DNA of 18,816 nucleotides, taken from Streptomyces griseus. GTDB lineage: Bacteria > Bacteroidota > Bacteroidia > Chitinophagales > Chitinophagaceae. Positions 5,937 through 12,514 of this stretch are shown here, piece by piece; the stretch's first letter is position 1, and each line of letters starts with the position of its first letter. The DNA lies in contig CALPIT020000015.1 in the NCBI GenBank assembly GCA_943323705.2, positions 1 to 18,816 on the forward strand. The letters run 5' to 3'. Both the position numbers and the translations under genes were made by a program. The notes under the pieces are model-generated. The model ran no database searches. It worked only from the letters and a program-made list of their open reading frames with translations, and was not told the DNA's origin.

Positions 5937-6131
5937 TTAATCTAGTTTTCCGGTTTCAAGCTGTTGCTTGTAAACTGCTTTCAAAACTTTAGTGCGGTGT
6001 CTGATAGATGGCTTGATGAATGCCTGTCTTTCTCTCAGTTGCAACAGAATACGACTTTTCTCAAATTTCTTTTTGTACTTTTTGAGAGCCTTGTCGATGT
6101 TTTCGCAGTCTTTTGAATCAATAATTAACAT
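5937..6131 (-). CDS. rpsU: 30S ribosomal protein S21 (bS21)
   Basis: The 64-residue protein is S21, the small basic protein next to the 3' end of 16S rRNA on the platform of the 30S subunit. The sequence shows the typical pattern: ENIDKALKKYKKKFEKSRILLQLRERQAFIKPSIRHR, followed by a basic tail ending QQLETGKLD. Unlike its neighbours, it has a strong Shine-Dalgarno motif (TAAAGGAGGT, 6150-6141) 9 nt before the ATG. In Bacteroidetes, S21 together with S6 and S18 is reported to occlude the anti-Shine-Dalgarno, so this motif fits feedback on its own mRNA. A -7 promoter element lies upstream and a hairpin terminator downstream. Confidence 0.97.
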   Translation of the reverse strand: MLIIDSKDCENIDKALKKYKKKFEKSRILLQLRERQAFIKPSIRHRTKVLKAVYKQQLETGKLD

Positions 6132-6140
6132 GTTGTAAAT

Positions 6141-6150
6141 ACCTCCTTTA
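6141..6150 (-). promoter_or_regulatory. Strong Shine-Dalgarno site of rpsU
   Basis: The minus strand reads TAAAGGAGGT, pairing over at least eight bases with the anti-Shine-Dalgarno of 16S rRNA, 9 nt before the rpsU ATG. Other genes here start after A/T-rich sequence without such a motif. This marks rpsU as a special case in translation initiation. Confidence 0.85.
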
Positions 6151-6177
6151 GTGAAATAATTTGTTTTAAACGGGAGG

Positions 6178-6185
6178 CAAATATA
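6178..6185 (-). promoter_or_regulatory. -7 promoter element upstream of rpsU
   Basis: TATATTTG on the minus strand matches TAnnTTTG. It would give a leader of about 40 nt including the Shine-Dalgarno site. The -33 position at 19 nt spacing reads TTTT, a partial match; a TTTG occurs only 13 nt away. It lies in the 108-nt divergent spacer between rpsU and ribE; no comparable plus-strand promoter for ribE was found there. Confidence 0.45.
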
Positions 6186-6239
6186 GAAGATTTATTTACA
6201 AAATAAAAAATTATCTCTATTAAAATCCGAAATTTGAGC

Positions 6240-6827
6240 ATGTTTACAGGAATAATCGAACAAAAAGGCATCATCAAAGACATTACAATCAGCGGAACCA
6301 ATCGAAGTTTCTACGTAGAATCGTCTATTTCCCCCGAGCTAAAAGTTGATCAAAGTGTAAGTCACGATGGCGTTTGTTTAACAGTTGAACAGTTAGGAAA
6401 CAATACGCATCTCGTAACTGCAATTGAAGAAACATTAAAAAAAACCAACTTAAGCACCTGGAAAATCGGGACCCTTATCAATTTGGAAAGATGTCTTCAA
6501 TTCAATGGTCGAATAGACGGTCATATTGTACAGGGACATGTGGATACCACTGCAAATTGTATAAATGTTACGGAAAGAGACGGAAGTTGGGAATATTCAT
6601 TTCAATTTGATAAAAAATTTGCAAGTCTTATTATTGAAAAAGGATCCATTACCATAAATGGAACCAGCCTCACATGTTTCAATATTAAAGAAAATGAATT
6701 TACCGTTGCTATCATCCCTTATACTTACCATCATACCAATATCTCTTACATAGAAGCTGGCTCTATTGTCAATATTGAGTTTGATATGATTGGAAAATAT
6801 GTAAACAGAATTCAACAAGTTTCCTAA
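6240..6827 (+). CDS. ribE: Riboflavin synthase, alpha chain
   Basis: This 195-residue enzyme dismutates two molecules of 6,7-dimethyl-8-ribityllumazine to riboflavin, the last step of vitamin B2 synthesis. Two tandem lumazine-binding barrels are visible. The first starts MFTGIIEQKG and includes SHDGVCLTV (41-49). The second has NGRIDGHIVQGHVD (89-102) and GSITINGTSLT (135-145). The length is a little below the usual 200-220. The start is the ATG at 6240, which gives the invariant MFTGIIE; an in-frame TTG two codons earlier is unnecessary. It is divergent from rpsU, and a glycosyltransferase follows 11 nt downstream. No other rib gene or FMN riboswitch is seen here. Confidence 0.96.
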   Translation: MFTGIIEQKGIIKDITISGTNRSFYVESSISPELKVDQSVSHDGVCLTVEQLGNNTHLVTAIEETLKKTNLSTWKIGTLINLERCLQFNGRIDGHIVQGHVDTTANCINVTERDGSWEYSFQFDKKFASLIIEKGSITINGTSLTCFNIKENEFTVAIIPYTYHHTNISYIEAGSIVNIEFDMIGKYVNRIQQVS

Positions 6828-6838
6828 AAAACAATGTA

Positions 6839-7765
6839 TTGAAAATAGAACTATCCATAATCGCGCCTTTACTTAATGAAGAAGAAAATGTGTTTGAATT
6901 GTACAATCGTATAAAAAACACTTGTGAATCTTGTGGCATTTCATATGAAATCATCCTTGTTGATGATGGCAGTAAGGACAATACACTACAGGTTATTGAA
7001 AAAATTGCAACTTCTGATGAACGTCTTAAATATATCAGCTTCAGCAGAAATTTTGGGCATCAGGCAGCATTATTTGCTGGCATTGAAAAATCAACTGGTG
7101 ATACAATCGTTTTAATAGACGGTGATTTGCAGGACCCTCCGGAAAAAATTGAAAACCTTTGGAATAAAATAAAAGAAGGTAACGATGTTGTATATGCGAA
7201 ACGTAAAATCCGAAAAGGTGAGTCTTTTTTAAAAAAATCTACAGCCGCGATTTTTTACAGACTATTAAATTCCATCACCGCTATTTCAATTCCAGTTGAT
7301 ACTGGTGATTTTAGAATCATCAACAGAAAAGTTGCAGATGAACTTTTGAAAATGAATGATCGATCCAAATTTTTAAGGGGGCAAATTGCATGGCTAGGAT
7401 TTAAAGAGTCTCATGTTGAATATGAAAGAGAAAGTAGAAAGAATGGAAATTCAAATTTTGGCTACAAGAAGATGTTTCGCTTTGCTATTGATGGCATTAC
7501 CAGTTTCTCTAATTTTCCTTTGAAATTTGCAAGTGTCAGTGGCATTTTGGTTTCATTGATTTCATTTGTGATGATTATTTATGTATTGATGGCAAAATTT
7601 GTATGGCATCAAACCATTACCGGTTGGACTTCAATCATGGTAACTGTTTTATTCCTGGGAGGTATTCAATTGTTGAGCATTGGCATTATCGGAGAATACA
7701 TCAGTCGCATTAATGAGAATGTGAAACAACGACAATTGTATATTATTAAAAAATCAAACTGCTAA
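6839..7765 (+). CDS. Family 2 glycosyltransferase, DPM1/GtrB-like, membrane-anchored
   Basis: The 308-residue protein resembles polyprenyl-phosphate sugar transferases such as GtrB and dolichol-phosphate mannosyltransferase. The GT-A domain runs over residues 1-220 and has LSIIAPLLNEEEN (5-17), ILVDDGSKDNT (39-49, nucleotide-binding Asp42/Asp43) and IDGDLQDPPE (93-102, metal-binding DxD at 94-96). RGQIAWLGF (180-188) is the acceptor-side motif. Two membrane spans follow (about 228-250 and 264-286). The probable start is TTG at 6839-6841, because the nearby ATG at 6834 reads into a stop after two codons. It would transfer a sugar from a nucleotide sugar onto a lipid phosphate at the inner face of the cytoplasmic membrane. 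The sugar is unknown. Confidence 0.88.
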   Translation: MKIELSIIAPLLNEEENVFELYNRIKNTCESCGISYEIILVDDGSKDNTLQVIEKIATSDERLKYISFSRNFGHQAALFAGIEKSTGDTIVLIDGDLQDPPEKIENLWNKIKEGNDVVYAKRKIRKGESFLKKSTAAIFYRLLNSITAISIPVDTGDFRIINRKVADELLKMNDRSKFLRGQIAWLGFKESHVEYERESRKNGNSNFGYKKMFRFAIDGITSFSNFPLKFASVSGILVSLISFVMIIYVLMAKFVWHQTITGWTSIMVTVLFLGGIQLLSIGIIGEYISRINENVKQRQLYIIKKSNC

Positions 7766-7767
7766 TT

Positions 7768-8466
7768 TTACTTTTCAGCTCTTATCATGTACTGAGCACC
7801 GATAGGTATATTTTGCAAATGGTTTTCTAATTTGTGTAAAGGTTTCAACCATTTCATTCGTGGAAAAAACAACATGTATTTCCTTGTCATATTCCCGAAT
7901 CCACAATGCTTAAGCAAGTCAAGAGTATAGGAAGCGCTAAGCAATTTGGCATCTTTATCAAACACACAAGTTCTAACAATATATCTTGTAATTGGGTTAG
8001 CCGGATTATGTTCAAAAATGTATATACGCCCTCCTATTTTCAAAACCCTGTGCACTTCCTGCAAGAATTGACGATGCCAATTGAAATCAATATGATGCAA
8101 TACGGATGCGATGATTACGATTTCAAAGCTATCATTATCGTATGGTATTATTTTTCCGTCGTATTGTTCAAATGTAGTGTGTGTTAATTTTCTTTGATTA
8201 GCCAAAGCAATACTTTCTGCAGAAATATCAATCGCATTTATTTTGAAGGAAGGGAATTCTTTTTCAAGAAACATGGCAACAGCGCCATCACCACAACCCA
8301 TATCCAATATCCTGATTGTATTATTTTTTTCAAAGGCTTTAAGCGTGTCAACTTTATGAGCAGCAAAATAAAAACTATCTGCACCTGATATCTTTACATT
8401 CTGAGAGTGTATCTTGCGGTATTGTGAGGCATGTTGATCGAAGTTATCAAATGTACGTTCACTCAT
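7768..8466 (-). CDS. Class I SAM-dependent methyltransferase
   Basis: This 232-residue protein has a Rossmann-type SAM-binding fold of the Methyltransf_11/25 kind. Motif I is RILDMGCGDGAV (52-63), the acidic end of strand 2 is NAIDIS (77-82, Asp80 probably contacting ribose), and the strand 4 region reads FEIVIIASVLHHI (114-126). RVLKIGGRIYIFEH follows as the usual post-motif loop. The C-terminal part (NPITRYIVRTCVFDKDAKLLS to the end) resembles methyltransferases that act on small or lipid-linked substrates, but the substrate cannot be read. It converges on the glycosyltransferase with 2 nt between stop codons, and its start is 29 nt from that of the divergent YfhO gene. No terminator fits between the convergent stops. 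Confidence 0.88.
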   Translation of the reverse strand: MSERTFDNFDQHASQYRKIHSQNVKISGADSFYFAAHKVDTLKAFEKNNTIRILDMGCGDGAVAMFLEKEFPSFKINAIDISAESIALANQRKLTHTTFEQYDGKIIPYDNDSFEIVIIASVLHHIDFNWHRQFLQEVHRVLKIGGRIYIFEHNPANPITRYIVRTCVFDKDAKLLSASYTLDLLKHCGFGNMTRKYMLFFPRMKWLKPLHKLENHLQNIPIGAQYMIRAEK

Positions 8467-8495
8467 TTTTTTTCAGAAATTTTTATTTTTATCGG

Positions 8496-10583
8496 ATGCA
8501 AGTTAAAAGAAAATCAAGATCAAGAAGAATTACACCCAAAACAATATTGGTTTTTCTCGGTATTATCATAGTGGCATATTTGCCTTTGAGTACTTTTATT
8601 TTCTCATTGAAAAACGATGCTTTTACAGGCTATTTTCCTTCTAAATTTTACATCAGCGAAGCTGTGAACAATAAAAGCATGCCTTGGTGGAATCCCTTCA
8701 TCAATTTTGGTTTGCCGCAATATGGAGATATGAATAGTGGATTCTGGAGCCCCATCACTTGGTTTGTGGCTTTGTTGTTCAAGTATAATGCATATAGCTT
8801 TACCATTGAATTACTATTTTATATTTTTCTTTCAGGCATAGGGATGTACCAACTTTGCCGTTCTTACCGATTTACAAAAACAGTATCATACATTGCCGGC
8901 ATATCCTATTTATGTTCAGGGTTTATGGTTGCTCACTTACAACATTTTAACTGGATTAGCGCCGCTGCTTTTTTACCCTGGTGCATATGGGCTTATAATC
9001 AGCTCATAAATAAATTCAGTTTGAAAAACAATGTCATTTGTGCCTTCATATTTTATCTATTTCTTTCTAGTGCGCATCCAGGAATGATCATTGGATTTGT
9101 TTATTATTTCGTTGCTTATGTTGTGTTTTTCTATTTTCAAAAAAGAAACGAAGACCCGGAATCTTTCAGGCCTAAATCTTTTCTTAGAAAAAATGCCTGG
9201 ATGCTGGGACTATTGCTGATATTCAGTTTTGGTATGATTGTAGGTTATGCTGATATCATTCCATTTATGACCAGAGGAAAAAAAATTGAAAGTCTTAGTT
9301 TAATTATCAACCCATTTAGTTTTCAAAGTATCATTTCATTTTTATTTCCATTGGCGACTGTAAAAGGAGATGCTTTTTTCGGTACAGATATTTCAATGAG
9401 AAATGCTTATTTTGGACTTACGCTGCTTCTTTTTTTTATTGCCGGTATCAGACAAAACAAAAGCAACTATCAGAAATTTTTTCTTTACGTTGGACTGTTC
9501 TTTTTACTCTTATCTCTAGGCGGTATTTTCAAATACATAACTTGTACTGTTCTTCCCTTTATTGGTTATGTAAGGCTATCCGGTACATTTATGATTTTTA
9601 CCTTATTTTCTTTTATTCTATTTGCCGCATTTGAGATGAACAATTACATCATCGAAAAGAAAAACTTCACAGAAGCATACAGGAAAACTTTTTACATACT
9701 TCAATTAGTGATGTATGTGGCTCTTGCTGTCGGAATCATCGGAATTGCCATTACGCAAAATAGTTTTGTTTTCAATTTTAGTTCAATTTTAAGTGCTCCC
9801 AGCTTTTCGGGCAAGCTCAAAACACTGGTTGATCATTTTAGTATTTTTGATGCATTACTCATACAAGCTTTTATTCAATTAGGATTTTGGAATGCGATAA
9901 AATCTAATTTGAAATCCCGAACCTATAAAGAACTGATTAAACTGGTTGCTATTGAAATGGTATTGGCTACGCTATTAAACATTCCTTTCACAGGTGTAGG
10001 ACAAAACTCATTACGTGAAGTTGACAGAACCATAAAAAAATCTCCTGATGGCTTGCGACTTCCTTACAGGGTTCCTATTTACAGTCTTTACCCAACCTCA
10101 TCTGACAGGTATAATAAACTAGTTGGCGACTGGAGTTTTTTTAGTAAACAAATTGGAGTTGATACAAAAGCGTTTTACCCTGTCGAGCTCAATATTTCAA
10201 AAACTGTGTTTAAAGATTCTCTTAGTATTTGTTGCGATAAGCCTTATATTTTCGGAACCGGGGATTCTTGCATACAAGATTTAAGATTTACATATTACAA
10301 AGGAAATTTCATTGACCTGACTGTATATAATAATAAGCCCGACACACTTGTTTATCAACAGAATATATATCCACACTGGATTTGTACAGTAAATGGCGAA
10401 AGAAGAAAACCCATTGCTTATAAAGGAGTGTTTAATGCTGTGAAGCTTGAGCCTGGAAAAAACTTTGTGAAATTTGAATTTATCCCTCGAAGTGTAATGG
10501 GAGCATTTGATTTCAGCAAGTTTGCAATCCTATTGTGCCTGATTTACTTATTGATCATGATGTTTAAACGACCTTCCCCTTAA
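8496..10583 (+). CDS. YfhO-family polytopic membrane protein
   Basis: The predicted protein has 695 residues. It shows a dozen or so hydrophobic segments from residue 12 on (ILVFLGIIIVAYLPLSTFIF first). The family hallmark WWNPFINFGLPQYGD lies at residues about 64-78. A C-terminal soluble domain (YQQNIYPHWICTVNGERRKPIAYKG region) resembles the extracytoplasmic beta domain of YfhO proteins, then a last span precedes the end. Bacillus YfhO is linked to glycosylation of lipoteichoic acid; Bacteroidetes members are uncharacterised. With the neighbouring GtrB-like transferase this suggests a lipid-linked sugar pathway, which is inference. The start is set at the ATG at 8496; longer in-frame versions (GTG 8424, ATG 8451) would overlap the methyltransferase. 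The last 20 bp overlap the end of hscA. Confidence 0.85.
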   Translation: MQVKRKSRSRRITPKTILVFLGIIIVAYLPLSTFIFSLKNDAFTGYFPSKFYISEAVNNKSMPWWNPFINFGLPQYGDMNSGFWSPITWFVALLFKYNAYSFTIELLFYIFLSGIGMYQLCRSYRFTKTVSYIAGISYLCSGFMVAHLQHFNWISAAAFLPWCIWAYNQLINKFSLKNNVICAFIFYLFLSSAHPGMIIGFVYYFVAYVVFFYFQKRNEDPESFRPKSFLRKNAWMLGLLLIFSFGMIVGYADIIPFMTRGKKIESLSLIINPFSFQSIISFLFPLATVKGDAFFGTDISMRNAYFGLTLLLFFIAGIRQNKSNYQKFFLYVGLFFLLLSLGGIFKYITCTVLPFIGYVRLSGTFMIFTLFSFILFAAFEMNNYIIEKKNFTEAYRKTFYILQLVMYVALAVGIIGIAITQNSFVFNFSSILSAPSFSGKLKTLVDHFSIFDALLIQAFIQLGFWNAIKSNLKSRTYKELIKLVAIEMVLATLLNIPFTGVGQNSLREVDRTIKKSPDGLRLPYRVPIYSLYPTSSDRYNKLVGDWSFFSKQIGVDTKAFYPVELNISKTVFKDSLSICCDKPYIFGTGDSCIQDLRFTYYKGNFIDLTVYNNKPDTLVYQQNIYPHWICTVNGERRKPIAYKGVFNAVKLEPGKNFVKFEFIPRSVMGAFDFSKFAILLCLIYLLIMMFKRPSP

Positions 10584-12429
10584 TAGCAGCAGCTACTGCC
10601 TGATCCATAATTCTTTCGGCATAAGGCCTGGAGACTTCGTTTAATGCTTCTATTTTTTCATGGACAAGGTCTTTGTTATCCATCGTTATTGCTAATTGCA
10701 AAGCTTGCATAGCGGCTGCCGTTTGAAGCAACTCATCTTGTGATAATGAAGTTGAGTTTTTATGCAAAAAACTTTCTGTTGTTTTGAGTAATTGCTCCCC
10801 TTCTGTTCTGGCTTCTGTTAAAGCACGAATGGCAATATCCGCCTGAGCGTTATTGATAGAATCCATGAGCATATTTTCAACGTCTTTGTCTGTGAGTCCG
10901 TATTGAGGTTTGACTTCAATATGTTGAGCAACACCACTTCTCAATTCTTTGGCGCTCACAGTTAATATACCGTCTGCATTTATTAAGAATCCAACTTCAA
11001 CTTTAGGCAAACCTGCGGGCATACCCGGAATTTGTGTGAGGTTGAACTCAGCTAATTTTCGATTGTCTTTTACAAGGTCGCGTTCTCCCTGATAAACACT
11101 GATTCTCATAGAAGCCTGCCCATCAACCTGAGTGGTGTACTGTCTGGCAGCTTTTGTAGGAATTTTTGCGTTTCTTGGAATCAGTACATCCATCAGCCCA
11201 CCGGCAGTTTCTATACCCAAACTTAATGGCGTAATATCGAGCAATAATAAATCTTTATTGTTTCCGGCAAGTACATCAGCCTGAATGGCTGCACCTAATG
11301 CCACCACCAAATCCGGATCTGATTTGTCATTTACCATCCTACCAAAAAATTCACCCACCATATGTTTCACCAATGGCACTCTGGTGCTACCTCCAACCAT
11401 TACTATATTATGAATGGCTGATTTTTCAACACCTGCATCTTTCAATGACTTTTGGCAACAATCAATTGTTTTGCTAACAAATGGCATTATCAAATCTTCA
11501 AATTCTCCTTTAGTTAAAACTAATGGCTTATCATTTATCATGTCTTCAAATACATCGGCATTACTTAAATATTGCTTTGCTGTCTCTGCTTTCAATCTTA
11601 ATGTTTGAGCAAATGCTTTGTTTTCATGTAGCATTTTTTCATCAATTCCTAGTTTTTCAATCCAATGTTGAATGATAGCTTTATCAAAATCATCGCCACC
11701 GAGATAGGTATCTCCGTTTGTAGACAATACCTCAAAAATGCCATTTTGAACGCTGAGAATAGAAACATCAAATGTGCCTCCGCCCAAATCATATACCGCT
11801 ACCAACTCAGGCGATTCGGATGTTGATGCTTGTTGGCCCAAACCACAAGCTAGACTTGCAGCTGTAGGTTCATTGATAATTCTGAGCACATCCAATCCTG
11901 CCAATTTTCCGGCATCTCTTGTGGCCTGGCGCTGTGCATCGTTGAAATAGGCTGGTACTGTTATTACTGCTTTATTTACCGGTGTTTTAAGGATATGCTC
12001 GGCACGTTGTTTCAGCTCCTTTAAAATAAATGAAGACAATTCAACGGGTGAATAAAACTTATTGCCGACCTGAACTTTTACCAAACTATCCGTTCCGTCA
12101 TCTATTATTTTATAAGAAAAAAAACCGGATTGGTTATTTACATCCGCATAACTTTTTCCCATCAATCTTTTTGCAGAAAAAATTGTTCTTTCTGGCTCTG
12201 TTTCCAAATGTAATTTGGCTTCATCACCGACAATTACGCCTCCATGTTCATCAAAATAAATGACAGAAGGGACCAGCGCAGTGGCATTATGTTCTTTTAA
12301 AGCAACAGCCTGTTTGGTATCCGGATGAATAATAGCAATCAGACTATTGGTCGTACCTAAATCGATACCTACGATGATTTCATCTTTTTGCAAACTTCCG
12401 GTAACAAGATTGATTCCTATTTTAGCCAT
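10564..12429 (-). CDS. hscA: Hsp70-type chaperone HscA (Fe-S cluster assembly)
   Basis: The 621-residue Hsp70 has the nucleotide-binding domain signatures IDLGTTNS (22-29), VYDLGGGTFDVSIL (212-225) and IVMVGGSTRVPLVK (342-355). The interdomain linker is LLLLDITPLSLGIET (394-408); the beta substrate-binding domain and helical lid follow. The N-terminal extension before the first signature (MAKIGINLVTGSLQKDEIIV) and the C-terminus without a DnaK-like acidic tail (YAERIMDQAVAAAIKGKVV) favour HscA over DnaK. HscA normally works with HscB on the scaffold IscU, but neither is nearby, nor is dnaJ or grpE. A DnaK paralogue of other function is the alternative. No convincing promoter was found in the 85-nt upstream spacer. 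The 3' end overlaps the YfhO gene by 20 bp. Confidence 0.85.
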   Translation of the reverse strand: MAKIGINLVTGSLQKDEIIVGIDLGTTNSLIAIIHPDTKQAVALKEHNATALVPSVIYFDEHGGVIVGDEAKLHLETEPERTIFSAKRLMGKSYADVNNQSGFFSYKIIDDGTDSLVKVQVGNKFYSPVELSSFILKELKQRAEHILKTPVNKAVITVPAYFNDAQRQATRDAGKLAGLDVLRIINEPTAASLACGLGQQASTSESPELVAVYDLGGGTFDVSILSVQNGIFEVLSTNGDTYLGGDDFDKAIIQHWIEKLGIDEKMLHENKAFAQTLRLKAETAKQYLSNADVFEDMINDKPLVLTKGEFEDLIMPFVSKTIDCCQKSLKDAGVEKSAIHNIVMVGGSTRVPLVKHMVGEFFGRMVNDKSDPDLVVALGAAIQADVLAGNNKDLLLLDITPLSLGIETAGGLMDVLIPRNAKIPTKAARQYTTQVDGQASMRISVYQGERDLVKDNRKLAEFNLTQIPGMPAGLPKVEVGFLINADGILTVSAKELRSGVAQHIEVKPQYGLTDKDVENMLMDSINNAQADIAIRALTEARTEGEQLLKTTESFLHKNSTSLSQDELLQTAAAMQALQLAITMDNKDLVHEKIEALNEVSRPYAERIMDQAVAAAIKGKVV

Positions 12430-12461
12430 TGTAATTTTTTAGATGCGCGAAGTTAAAAATA

Positions 12462-12492
12462 AAAAAGGCTGTTTGATGAAAACAGCCTTTTT
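12462..12492 (-). terminator. Intrinsic terminator after porU2
   Basis: A perfect 13-bp stem (AAAAAGGCTGTTT with AAACAGCCTTTTT) encloses a 5-nt loop. It lies 22 nt after the porU2 stop and is followed on the minus strand by TTATTTTTAA. The A/T ends of the stem also give it a T run on the plus strand, but no plus-strand gene reaches it. Confidence 0.9.
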
Positions 12493-12514
12493 GAATTTTA
12501 CCAGATGCGATAAT

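Noticed and set aside
6234..6239. TTG start two codons before ribE ATG
   Set aside because: The family begins MFTGIIE; the ATG at 6240 gives exactly that.
6132..6239. Plus-strand ribE promoter in the rpsU-ribE spacer
   Set aside because: ATAATTTG and GAAATTTG come near the -7 consensus, but both miss TA at the right distance, and the second lies too close to the ATG.
8424..8495. Longer YfhO start (GTG 8424 or ATG 8451)
   Set aside because: It would overlap the 5' end of the divergent methyltransferase and add residues without a membrane or family pattern.
10564..12429. Hsp70 as the main DnaK
   Set aside because: The N-terminal extension and the C-terminus without a DnaK acidic tail match HscA better, and grpE/dnaJ are not adjacent. 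Some doubt remains.
12430..12461. hscA promoter (TAACTTCG on minus, 12455-12448)
   Set aside because: One mismatch in the core TTTG and no -33 element at 18-21 nt; too weak to report.
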